64,000 bases of DNA, taken from assembly GCA_049889095.1 (NCBI GenBank), contig JBLJFK010000002.1; one strand, given 5' to 3'. This DNA comes from Ewingella sp049889095. Lineage in GTDB: Bacteria > Pseudomonadota > Gammaproteobacteria > Enterobacterales > Enterobacteriaceae. Below the pieces are notes generated by a model that saw only the letters and a list, made by a program, of their open reading frames with translations, had not been told where the DNA came from and ran no database searches. Made by a program: the position numbers and the translations under genes. This document shows, one piece after another, positions 1 through 7,858 of the stretch. The first letter of the stretch is position 1, and each line of letters starts with the position of its first letter.

Positions 1-414
1 AGTGACTTCTCCCAGTTGCGCGAAAGCGCGCGGGTCAACGTCGGTAGTCGGCATGTTGCCGTCAATCCAGCGGAACATCACTATGTTGCGATTTTCAGTG
101 GTGCTGACGGGCAGCGTCTGCACGTAACGGCCATCAATCCCCGTCAGCGGTTCGGGCACCACGATGCCGGTATCGCGCAGCGCATCAAGCCACGCCAACT
201 CGCTCTCGATCTCATCACGCTGATGGTAATCCCCGCGATGGATCCGTAACGCAAAGCGCAGGCCATCGTTGCCACGCACCATAAATGTGGCGTTTTCAGA
301 ACGACATAACAACGAAAGCTGACCGTGAAAGGCAGCGGGATAGCGCTGTAATGCTTCACTGGCAAGCTTATTCAGGCTGGCTTGATCGAGGGTATCAGAC
401 TGTTTGGCATTCAT
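1..414 (-). CDS. Phosphotransferase (APH/choline-kinase fold), C-terminus cut by window edge
   Basis: The first 138 codons of a minus-strand gene read MNAKQSDTLDQASLNKLASE and continue with a kinase N-lobe pattern (FMVRGNDGLRFALRIHRGDY, then an ELAWLDALRDTG helix and VVPEPLTG), typical of the aminoglycoside phosphotransferase / homoserine kinase II fold. The catalytic C-lobe lies outside the window. An AGGAG precedes the ATG at good spacing. It is divergent from a class-III PLP enzyme and an ethanolamine-type permease, so a small-molecule kinase acting on an amino alcohol is more likely than antibiotic resistance. The substrate is inferred from context only. Confidence 0.75.
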   Translation of the reverse strand, partial: MNAKQSDTLDQASLNKLASEALQRYPAAFHGQLSLLCRSENATFMVRGNDGLRFALRIHRGDYHQRDEIESELAWLDALRDTGIVVPEPLTGIDGRYVQTLPVSTTENRNIVMFRWIDGNMPTTDVDPRAFAQLGEVT

Positions 415-666
415 GGGTTTCACTCCTGGCTCACTTCAATGAGCCTTCAGAATGAAAGCCGCCCACATTTACCGCTTGACCTGGCGGCAGCAAATATTGA
501 CAGCAGGACACGCTCTGGCTGGTGAACGTGAAAACTTGACCGCAGAGCACGGCGATCGCGGTGTTGGGGTCAAGTTTTGCCGCCGAACCGGGCGCATTAT
601 CGAAAAACGTTCAGCGCCGGACCGTCCGGTAATGAAGCCCTCACCGCCCGCCAGGAGATAATGACC

Positions 667-1980
667 ATGTTGAAAACCAATGCTTTTGATGCTGCTACCA
701 GCGGTAATATTCCGGCCGAAAGTCTGGTGATGATCGAACGTCGCCGCCGCCTGCTCGGTCCGGCCTATCAGTTATTTTATAAAAACCCGGTGCATCTGGT
801 GCGTGGCGAAGGCGTCTGGGTCTACGACGCCGAAGGTCGCCGCTATCTCGACGTCTATAACAACGTGCCGTCAGTGGGACACTGCCACCCACACGTGCTG
901 GAGGCATTGGTGCGTCAGGCTTCCACTATTAATACTCACACCCGCTACCTGCATGAAAATGTGCTGAACTTTGCCGAGAAGTTGCTCAGCACTATGCCTG
1001 CCGAATTGAGCCAGGTGATGTTCACGTGCACCGGCAGCGAAGCCAACGATCTGGCGCTGCGTATTGCCGAAGATTTTACCGGCGGCACCGGCGTTATCGT
1101 GACGGAATTCAGCTATCACGGCATGACCAAAGCCATTGCAGGCTTGTCAGCATCCATGGGGCCTTACGTCAAAGTAAACGGTGATGCGCGGGTCATTCCG
1201 GCCCCTATTCACAATCAGGCAGATCCAGCGGCAGTGGGCAAGAAATTTGCCAATGATATTCGCGCCGCACTGGCCGATATGCGCCGCCACGGCATTAAAC
1301 CGGCAGCGTTAATGATTGACACCTTTTTCACCAGCGACGGAGGTTTCTTCGATCCGGCAGGTTTCTTGCAAGAAGCTATCAATGTGGTGCATGAAGCAGG
1401 AGCGTTGTATATCGCCGATGAAGTCCAGCCAGGTTACGGCCGTTCAGGCGAACATTGGTGGGGATTCCAGCGTCACGGCGTGCTGCCGGACATCGTGACG
1501 CTCGGTAAACCGATGGGCAACGGTCACCCGATGGCAGGCATCACCATTCAGCCGCATATCCTTGAGCGTTTCGGCAATGAGTCGAGCTATTTCAACACGT
1601 TCGGCGGTAATACGGTGTCATCCGCCGTCGGGCTGGCGGTGCTGGAAGTCATTGAACAGGAGAACCTCATTCCAGGCGTTGCCCGCGCGGGGAAAGCCAT
1701 TCTTGAGGGCATCAGTGCCCTGGCAGAACGCTTCCCGTCGATTGGCAGCGTGCGCGGTGCAGGGCTGTTTGTCAGCGTCGATTTCGTGACCGCTGATGGT
1801 GCACCGGACTCCGCAACTGCACTGGCGGTGGTCAACGCACTGCGTGAGGAAGGCGTATTGATCGGCGCCTCTGGCCCTCACGCCAATATTCTGAAAATTC
1901 GCCCGCCGCTGGTGTTCACCGCCGAACACAGCCAGATCCTGGTCAGCGCGCTGGAAAATGTCTTAAGCAAAATGTTCTGA
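667..1980 (+). CDS. Class-III PLP aminotransferase family enzyme, possible amino-alcohol-phosphate phospho-lyase
   Basis: A fold-type I PLP enzyme of about 437 residues. Seen are the cofactor-phosphate loop (TGSEANDLALR), the ring-binding aspartate (ADEVQPGYGRSGEHWWGF) and the Schiff-base lysine (VTLGKPMGNGHPMAG). The frame is open upstream, but AGGAG at 653-657 favours the ATG at 667; the ATG at 661 is only 3 bases from it. Class-III members include transaminases and the phospho-lyases acting on phosphoethanolamine and phosphohydroxylysine. A divergent kinase and a downstream ethanolamine-type permease favour the phospho-lyase option. Annotated relatives are usually just called aspartate aminotransferase family. 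The reaction is not proven by sequence. Confidence 0.85.
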   Translation: MLKTNAFDAATSGNIPAESLVMIERRRRLLGPAYQLFYKNPVHLVRGEGVWVYDAEGRRYLDVYNNVPSVGHCHPHVLEALVRQASTINTHTRYLHENVLNFAEKLLSTMPAELSQVMFTCTGSEANDLALRIAEDFTGGTGVIVTEFSYHGMTKAIAGLSASMGPYVKVNGDARVIPAPIHNQADPAAVGKKFANDIRAALADMRRHGIKPAALMIDTFFTSDGGFFDPAGFLQEAINVVHEAGALYIADEVQPGYGRSGEHWWGFQRHGVLPDIVTLGKPMGNGHPMAGITIQPHILERFGNESSYFNTFGGNTVSSAVGLAVLEVIEQENLIPGVARAGKAILEGISALAERFPSIGSVRGAGLFVSVDFVTADGAPDSATALAVVNALREEGVLIGASGPHANILKIRPPLVFTAEHSQILVSALENVLSKMF

Positions 1981-2012
1981 CCTTCCCTTTTATCTGGTTT
2001 CAGGAGAGCACG

Positions 2013-3377
2013 ATGACATCACAACTTAAACCAACGCTCGGCACGCTGCATCTGTGGGCAATTGCTGTCGGACTGGTAATTTCCGGTGAATATTTTGGCT
2101 GGAGCTACGGCTGGGGCGTGGCAGGGACACTGGGCTTTCTGGTCACCACCTTACTGGTCGCCACCATGTACACTTGTTTTATTTTCAGTTTCACCGAGCT
2201 GACGACCGCCATTCCTCACGCAGGTGGGCCTTTTGCCTATAGTCGCCGCGCCTTCGGGGAAACCGGCGGATTAATTGCAGGGATGGCCACGCTGATTGAA
2301 TTTGTTTTCGCACCGCCCGCCATTGCGCTGGCGATCGGAGCTTATCTGAATGTGCAATTTCCTGATCTTAATCCGAAAATCGCAGCGGTCGGTGCCTATG
2401 TGGTGTTTATGGGGCTAAACATTTTAGGCGTCAAGTTGGCTGCCGTGTTTGAACTGGTGGTCACCGTGCTGGCGGTTCTTGAATTGCTGGTGTTTATGGG
2501 CGTGGTCGCACCGGGGTTCAGCATGAGTCATTTTGTACTCAACGGCTGGGCCGGCGGCGAGCATTTCGGTATGTCGGCGTTCTCTGGCATTTTTGCCGCC
2601 ATTCCCTTTGCTATCTGGTTTTTCCTGGCCATCGAGGGCGCAGCGATGGCCGCAGAAGAAGCCAAGGATCCAAAACGCACCATCCCTAAAGCCTATATCA
2701 GCGGCATTCTGACGCTGGTGGTGTTAGCCCTCGGCGTGATGGTGATGGCCGGTGGCGCAGGTGACTGGAGCAAGCTCTCCAATATTAATGATCCGCTGCC
2801 GCAAGCAATGAAGATGGTGGTGGGTGAGAATTCCGGCTGGATGCATATGCTGGTTTGGATTGGTCTGTTCGGCCTGGTTGCCAGCTTCCACGGCATTATT
2901 CTGGGTTATTCACGCCAGTTCTTTGCGCTGGCCCGCGCCGGTTATCTACCCTCCGGCCTGGCAAAATTGTCACGCTATCAGACGCCACACCGTGCAATTC
3001 TGCTCGGCGGTGTGATTGGTATTGCGGCGATTTTCAGCGACGGTTTAATCAATTTGCAGGGCATGTCACTGACGGCTGCGATGATCACCATGGCGGTGTT
3101 TGGCGCCATCGTGATGTACTTAATGAGCATGATGAGCCTGTTCCGGTTACGTAAGATTGCGCCTGAAATGGAGCGCAGTTTCCGCGCTCCTGGCTATCCG
3201 GTGGTGCCCGCTATCGCGCTGATTTTAGCGGCGGTGTGTCTGGTAGCAATGGTGTGGTTTAACCTGGTAATTTTCGGCGTATTCGTGCTGTTTATGGCCT
3301 GCGGTTATCTCTACTTCATGGCAACCAAAGTACAACGCAGTAATGCACCGAAAGATTTAATGCTGGAAGGCGAGTGA
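2013..3377 (+). CDS. APC-superfamily permease, ethanolamine permease type
   Basis: A protein of 454 residues with about 12 hydrophobic segments. The N-terminus (LHLWAIAVGLVISGEYFGWS) and the following TELTTAIPHAGGPFAYSRRA are typical of the ethanolamine permease (Eat) branch of the amino acid/polyamine/organocation family. It follows the PLP enzyme by 32 bases with a CAGGAG ribosome site and ends at a strong terminator, so the two genes are probably one transcript. It likely brings the amino-alcohol or amine substrate of this cluster across the inner membrane. Substrate identity is inferred from family resemblance. Confidence 0.85.
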   Translation: MTSQLKPTLGTLHLWAIAVGLVISGEYFGWSYGWGVAGTLGFLVTTLLVATMYTCFIFSFTELTTAIPHAGGPFAYSRRAFGETGGLIAGMATLIEFVFAPPAIALAIGAYLNVQFPDLNPKIAAVGAYVVFMGLNILGVKLAAVFELVVTVLAVLELLVFMGVVAPGFSMSHFVLNGWAGGEHFGMSAFSGIFAAIPFAIWFFLAIEGAAMAAEEAKDPKRTIPKAYISGILTLVVLALGVMVMAGGAGDWSKLSNINDPLPQAMKMVVGENSGWMHMLVWIGLFGLVASFHGIILGYSRQFFALARAGYLPSGLAKLSRYQTPHRAILLGGVIGIAAIFSDGLINLQGMSLTAAMITMAVFGAIVMYLMSMMSLFRLRKIAPEMERSFRAPGYPVVPAIALILAAVCLVAMVWFNLVIFGVFVLFMACGYLYFMATKVQRSNAPKDLMLEGE

Positions 3378-3379
3378 TA

Positions 3380-3418
3380 AAAACGGTCTGGGTGAGCAAT
3401 CGCACAGACCGTTTTTTA
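3380..3418. terminator. Bidirectional intrinsic terminator between permease and mak
   Basis: AAACGGTCTG (3381-3390) pairs with CAGACCGTTT (3405-3414), followed by a T run on the plus strand and, through the preceding A run, on the minus strand. It serves the permease gene and the convergent mak. Confidence 0.9.
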
Positions 3419-3436
3419 CGGGATGATAAAGCAAAG

Positions 3437-4357
3437 TTAAAGGGAGGAGCGCCCTTGCGGCCACAGCCACGCGGCGCCGCGCACACCACTGGAGTCGCCG
3501 TGGGTCGCTTTAAGGATTGGCGTTTCACATTCACCGCCGAATACCCACTGTTTCACCAACAAAGGGACGGTCTGATACAGGCGGTCAACGTTGCTCATTC
3601 CCCCTCCGAGGACAATCACATCGGGGTCGAGGATATTCACCACATTTGCCAGTGCCTTTGCTAAACGACGTTCATAGCGGCTAAGCGCCAGTTCAGCGAC
3701 CGGGTCACTTTCATCGGCCAGTTTAATAATTTCCGCGCCTTTTCGGCGTTGGGTTGAGAGACGGAAATAGTCCTCCTCAAAGCCGGTACCGGAGCAGAAG
3801 GTCTCCACGCAGCCCGACTTACCGCAATAACAGGGCACTTCCTGCGCGAAACGGATTTCGTCTTCGTCGGGCCACGGCAGGGGATTATGGCCCCACTCCC
3901 CCGCGTTGCCGTTTCCGCCGGCATGGGCTTCAGTGCCCAATGCGATACCGGAACCACAGCCAGTACCGATGATCACCGCAAACACCGTTTTCTTTCCTGC
4001 ACCTGAGCCATCGGTCGCTTCCGATACGGCGAAACAGTTAGCATCGTTGGCAATCCGCACTTCGCGCCCCAGCAGTGTGGCAAGATCTTCGTCCAAATGC
4101 TGGCCGTTCAGCCACACCGAGTTGGCATTTTTGACCTTGCCGGTAAACGGCGACAATGTGCCCGGAATACCCAGCCCCACGCTGCCGCGATGGCCGGTTG
4201 CTTTTTCGGCATCCAGCACCAGCCCTTCAATGGCTTTCAGGGTTTTTTCGTAATCGTTGCGTGGGGTGTCTACACGCTTGCGGAACAGCTCATGACCGCC
4301 ATCCGACAACGCAATCACTTCAATTTTTGTTCCACCTAAGTCAATGCCAATTCGCAC
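3437..4357 (-). CDS. mak: Fructokinase / manno(fructo)kinase Mak, ROK family
   Basis: A cytoplasmic ATP-dependent sugar kinase of 306 residues that phosphorylates free fructose or mannose. Seen are the ATP site (GIDLGGTKIEV), the ROK motif and zinc cysteines (GHNPLPW then CYCGKSGCVETFCSG) and the conserved C-terminus (LGGGMSNVDRLYQTV). The reading frame extends 21 codons upstream to an ATG at 4420, but the family start (RIGIDLGGTK preceded by one residue) matches the GTG at 4357, which has GAGG about six bases upstream. It is divergent from rdgC, the arrangement found in E. coli. Confidence 0.93.
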   Translation of the reverse strand: MRIGIDLGGTKIEVIALSDGGHELFRKRVDTPRNDYEKTLKAIEGLVLDAEKATGHRGSVGLGIPGTLSPFTGKVKNANSVWLNGQHLDEDLATLLGREVRIANDANCFAVSEATDGSGAGKKTVFAVIIGTGCGSGIALGTEAHAGGNGNAGEWGHNPLPWPDEDEIRFAQEVPCYCGKSGCVETFCSGTGFEEDYFRLSTQRRKGAEIIKLADESDPVAELALSRYERRLAKALANVVNILDPDVIVLGGGMSNVDRLYQTVPLLVKQWVFGGECETPILKATHGDSSGVRGAAWLWPQGRSSL

Positions 4358-4533
4358 AGGTGCCTCACTTGTTTTATGTCTGCGGTTCAGAGTGTTCAGG
4401 TTAATCAGTGTAGAACCCAACGGCGAGTCTGCTGGAAGATTTCCTAACGACGCACGTCGCTCAATTGGGTATCATGCCGCCCTGCATTCTATAAATCAGC
4501 GTACCTCGTGTGCGCACGGACAGGGATAACATC

Positions 4534-5448
4534 ATGTTATGGTTTAAAAATTTGTTGGTCTACCGTTTGAGCCGTGAAGTCTCTTTGTCTGCCGACGAGA
4601 TGGAAAAGCAGCTAAGCGCTTTCACTTTTACGCCTTGCGGCAGTCAGGACATGGCGAAGACCGGTTGGGTCTCACCTATGGGTTCTCACGGCGGTGACGC
4701 GCTGACGCATTCACATAATGGCCAGATCCTGCTGTGTGTCCGTCAGGAACAGAAGATCCTACCTTCTCCAGTGATTAAGCAGGAGTTACAGGCAAAAATC
4801 GACCAGATTGAAGGCGAACAGCATCGTAAGCTGAAAAAGACCGAAAAAGATTCGCTGAAAGATGAAGTTTTGCACACATTGATGCCCCGTGCGTTCAGCC
4901 GTTTCAGTCAGACCTATATGTGGGTCGACACCGTCAACGATCTGATCATGGTAGATGCCGCCAGCGCCAAGAAAGCCGAAGACATGCTGGCATTGCTGCG
5001 CAAAAGTCTGGGTTCGCTGCCCGTTGTTCCGCTGACGATGGAAAGTCCGATTGAACTGACGCTGACCGAATGGGTACGTTCTGGTGAAACACCGGCCGGC
5101 TTTACCCTGCAGGATGAAGCCGAGTTGAAAGCCATTCTGGAAGAAGGCGGCGTGATCCGCTGCAAGAAACAGGCACTGGTCAGTGACGAAATCGCCACGC
5201 ACATCGAGAACGGTAAGCTGGTGACCAAACTGGCCGTGGAATGGCAGGAACGTATCGCGGTAGTGCTGGCCGATGACGGCAGCATTAAGCGCCTGAAATT
5301 CAGCGATGTGATCCGCGAACAGAATGACGATATCGACAGGGAAGATTTCGCGCAGCGTTTCGATGCTGATTTTATCCTGATGACCGGTGAAATTACCGCG
5401 CTGATCAAAAATCTGGTGGAAGCACTGGGCGGCGAAGCACAACGTTAA
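4534..5448 (+). CDS. rdgC: Recombination-associated protein RdgC
   Basis: A protein of 304 residues matching RdgC along its whole length (MLWFKNLLVYRLSREV at the start, DFILMTGEITALIKNL and GGEAQR at the end). In E. coli RdgC forms a ring-like dimer around double-stranded DNA and restrains RecA activity. The start at 4534 fits the family; AGGGA lies upstream, and a further in-frame ATG at 4510 gives a non-conserved extension. It is divergent from mak and followed by an intrinsic terminator. Confidence 0.97.
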   Translation: MLWFKNLLVYRLSREVSLSADEMEKQLSAFTFTPCGSQDMAKTGWVSPMGSHGGDALTHSHNGQILLCVRQEQKILPSPVIKQELQAKIDQIEGEQHRKLKKTEKDSLKDEVLHTLMPRAFSRFSQTYMWVDTVNDLIMVDAASAKKAEDMLALLRKSLGSLPVVPLTMESPIELTLTEWVRSGETPAGFTLQDEAELKAILEEGGVIRCKKQALVSDEIATHIENGKLVTKLAVEWQERIAVVLADDGSIKRLKFSDVIREQNDDIDREDFAQRFDADFILMTGEITALIKNLVEALGGEAQR

Positions 5449-5492
5449 TGAATATCGCAGCAGTGCTCTTCATGTGCTGCAATAAATGACTA

Positions 5493-5514
5493 AAGGACGC
5501 ATTAGCGTCCTTTT
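5493..5514 (+). terminator. Intrinsic terminator of rdgC
   Basis: AAGGACGC (5493-5500) pairs with GCGTCCTT (5505-5512) around a short ATTA loop, followed by TTTTC. It is 45 bases past the rdgC stop. Confidence 0.8.
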
Positions 5515-5539
5515 CATTGCTACAAGCCAACGTAAGAAA

Positions 5540-5833
5540 TTATTTACTCAGGTATTTGCACAGGTAAGCGGTAGCTTCAACCACTTGCAGGTTGAACTCG
5601 CTTTGGCCCGGCACATAGAATTTTTCACCCGGCATAAACACCTGCCAATCCGGCGAGCCAGGTAATAACACTTTCAGGGAGCCGAGTAAAACGGTCATCT
5701 CTTCAGGTTTATCGGTACTGAAGGTGTACTCTCCCTTTTCCATCACGCCGACGCTGGCGGGACAACCCGCGCTGTCGCTGTCAAAACCAATCGACTTTAC
5801 CTTTCCTGCAAAATACTCATTATTTTTCAACAT
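5540..5833 (-). CDS. ppnP: Pyrimidine/purine nucleoside phosphorylase PpnP
   Basis: A small cupin-fold enzyme of 97 residues, formerly YaiE, that splits several nucleosides with phosphate. Conserved parts are NEYFAGKVKSIGF, EGEYTF-like KGEYTFSTDKPEEMTVL and PGQSEFNLQV. The frame extends 12 codons upstream to an ATG at 5869, but the E. coli protein begins at the equivalent of the ATG at 5833, which has AAGGG upstream. It sits next to aroM and rdgC as in E. coli, though about 200 bases now separate it from aroM. Confidence 0.93.
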   Translation of the reverse strand: MLKNNEYFAGKVKSIGFDSDSAGCPASVGVMEKGEYTFSTDKPEEMTVLLGSLKVLLPGSPDWQVFMPGEKFYVPGQSEFNLQVVEATAYLCKYLSK

Positions 5834-6033
5834 AGATTGGCCCTTGGCGATAAGTTTCAGAATCTCCATAGTAGGGGCAGGAAAGGGCTGCTGTCACTGA
5901 TTATTGTTGGTTTTTGGATGAGTCCCGAGGTATGCCGCAAAGGCAAGATACTGATTTGATTTTATTTGGTGGCAGTGCCATTCTGGATAGTTACGATCGT
6001 ACCTGCTTTGTTTCAACTGCAGACTAGCGCAAT

Positions 6034-6061
6034 AAAAAGGCCTGTATCTCAGGCCTTTTTT
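6034..6061. terminator. Intrinsic terminator after aroM (symmetric)
   Basis: AAAAAGGCCTG (6034-6044) and CAGGCCTTTTT (6050-6060) form an 11-bp stem with a 5-base loop, working on either strand. It closes the aroM operon on the minus strand. Confidence 0.9.
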
Positions 6062-6079
6062 GATCTTGACGCGGTACTC

Positions 6080-6757
6080 TCAGACAATCAGTTCCGCGGC
6101 CAGTTTTGCAACCAGCACGTTAGAGAGCAGAACCGGGATGCCAAGTTTGCTTTGCAGCAGATCACCGTGCTGACGGTGGTAGCCAATACAGTCCAGCACT
6201 ACAACCTGGGCGCCCTGCTCTTCCAACGCCAGTGCGGCTTCAGTCAGTTTCTCTTCATCAGCCAGATAAGGGCTGGCAACGGCAAAACAGGGGGCTTTCG
6301 ACAGCGTCGACCATTTGGTGGCCTGCTCCGCAATTTGTGACTCGACAGGCACCACAATGCCAACCTGGTGCGTACCAACAATCGCGCGGATCAGTGGAGG
6401 AATAATGCGGTCCGGCTCAAGCAACATGGCGTTTTTAGCCTGCAGGCTATGAAAAACGCCGGTGCATAACAGCAGAATTGTTTCGCAACCCAGAGCTTCC
6501 AGCCAGTCGACCTTCTCCTGCAATCCCTGTTCGACACTGTGCGAACCCAAGGTGACCTGCGTTCCATCCAGCAAGCGCGAAACCAGCTGAGGCTCATCAA
6601 CTGCGGGTGAATAACGCTGCTCAATTTGCTGTAGCGTCATACCGTCGAGCAGGCCAATGTGGGTCACCGACTCTTCAGGAAGATATTCCATCAACAGCGG
6701 CATGATATCGCTGCGCGGGGCTTGACCGATAGTTAAGGTCGCAAAGGATGTCATCAT
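6080..6757 (-). CDS. aroM: AroM family protein
   Basis: A protein of 225 residues alignable with E. coli AroM throughout (TLTIGQAPRSDIMPLL, LEPDRIIPPLI, VLLSNVLVAKLAAEL). The function of AroM is not established. Two cysteines stand out: C98 in LLLCTGVF and C190 in VLDCIGYH. Their placement recalls the cysteine pair of Asp/Glu/hydantoin racemases, and E. coli AroM, as I recall it, lacks the first one. Here aroM follows a DUF1177 gene by 5 bases, so it belongs to the IclR-OPT-DUF1177 transcription unit rather than to aroL-yaiA. A racemase-like role is inference. Confidence 0.9.
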   Translation of the reverse strand: MMTSFATLTIGQAPRSDIMPLLMEYLPEESVTHIGLLDGMTLQQIEQRYSPAVDEPQLVSRLLDGTQVTLGSHSVEQGLQEKVDWLEALGCETILLLCTGVFHSLQAKNAMLLEPDRIIPPLIRAIVGTHQVGIVVPVESQIAEQATKWSTLSKAPCFAVASPYLADEEKLTEAALALEEQGAQVVVLDCIGYHRQHGDLLQSKLGIPVLLSNVLVAKLAAELIV

Positions 6758-6762
6758 AGTGA

Positions 6763-7692
6763 TTATTTCCGGTTTTGCAGGTGGCGCAAGCTTCCGTACA
6801 GCGACAACAACAGTTGATATTCGTCGGCATCAAAAAATCGGCAGGTGCCGCGACTAAACTCCTTCGCCACTTCGACAACAAATTTTGCCGCCAGCGCGAT
6901 GTCGACTTCATGGCTTGCGCCCGTTCCGCAGCCCGGCACCACCGATTCGGCAGTGATCGCTACACCGACAACGGGTACGTCAGTGGCCGTGGAAGGTTGT
7001 AGAATGCTGTTAAGATGGTGAACACCGTTGCCATAAGGCGTGATGTCCTGTGTGGTGATCGGGAAAGTTACCGCGGGTTTGCCCGTGGTCATCTCCATGA
7101 TGCGCAGTAAATCTTCGGAGATCCGCAGGATATAACCCTCTTTCACCGTCGGCGATATGGCAAAGCCTTTGTGATTGATGATGCGGTTACCTTTGGTGGT
7201 ATCGATGGACAAAATGGCGTCCACACCTTCTACCACTTCATTCTCATTCATGGTGACATCGTCAATAGGCGAGTCCATGAAATCAACCGGGTCATGCGGC
7301 CGGGTTGGCGCATTGGGGCAAATGTGGGTAGTGATAATCACATCGCCGTCAAGAACATCGCCTTTACGTTGCATATCAGCCAGCTTGAGCGCGCTGGTGA
7401 CCGCTGCAATGGCACCGTCGGCATCAGAGACTACGCCGATACGCGTAGGACGCGCACCAATACCGCCCAGACGACCAATAATGCCGAGCGTCGGGGCATT
7501 GCCTCCACGGCTTTTCCCCTGGCTACCTGGGACGATAATACGCACAAAATCAGTGCCACCCTTTGGGCCGTCGGCACGATGGGTGCTGGCGGTGACATCG
7601 GGATAGCCCGCGAATAAGTCCACTACATCCTGACCGCTGACGTAAGCACTGTCGATCACGTCGAACACGATCAACGCCTGTTGTAAACTCAT
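6763..7692 (-). CDS. DUF1177 domain protein
   Basis: About 309 residues with the full DUF1177 pattern: HRADGPKGGTDFVRI, GIIGRLGGIGARP, VVSDADGAIAA, DVIITTHICPNAPTRPHDPV and AESVVPGCGTGASHEVDIAL. The many conserved Asp, His and Cys residues suggest an enzyme, but no activity is known to me. Two ATG codons lie side by side (7695 and 7692); AAGGA upstream gives better spacing to 7692. It sits between an OPT transporter and aroM on the same strand, suggesting a step in the use of an imported peptide or amino-acid-like compound. Confidence 0.85.
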   Translation of the reverse strand: MSLQQALIVFDVIDSAYVSGQDVVDLFAGYPDVTASTHRADGPKGGTDFVRIIVPGSQGKSRGGNAPTLGIIGRLGGIGARPTRIGVVSDADGAIAAVTSALKLADMQRKGDVLDGDVIITTHICPNAPTRPHDPVDFMDSPIDDVTMNENEVVEGVDAILSIDTTKGNRIINHKGFAISPTVKEGYILRISEDLLRIMEMTTGKPAVTFPITTQDITPYGNGVHHLNSILQPSTATDVPVVGVAITAESVVPGCGTGASHEVDIALAAKFVVEVAKEFSRGTCRFFDADEYQLLLSLYGSLRHLQNRK

Positions 7693-7858
7693 CATGTTTC
7701 CTTTTAGGGCATCGCGGCAGGCGCTCTGGGAGCGCACCAACCAAAACTGCCGCGATGTGGGTTCAGCTTTTCATTTCAGTTTTTCATTGCAGAAAAGTAT
7801 GAATGATCAGTCTGTTTTTTTTACATATGGCTATAAAAGCCCTGGTGTTGACGCAGTA

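Noticed and set aside
4358..4420. N-terminal extension of Mak to ATG 4420
   Set aside because: The family begins at the GTG 4357, which has its own ribosome site.
4786..5442. 218-codon frame antisense to rdgC
   Set aside because: Shadow of rdgC codon use; rdgC is a full-length conserved gene.
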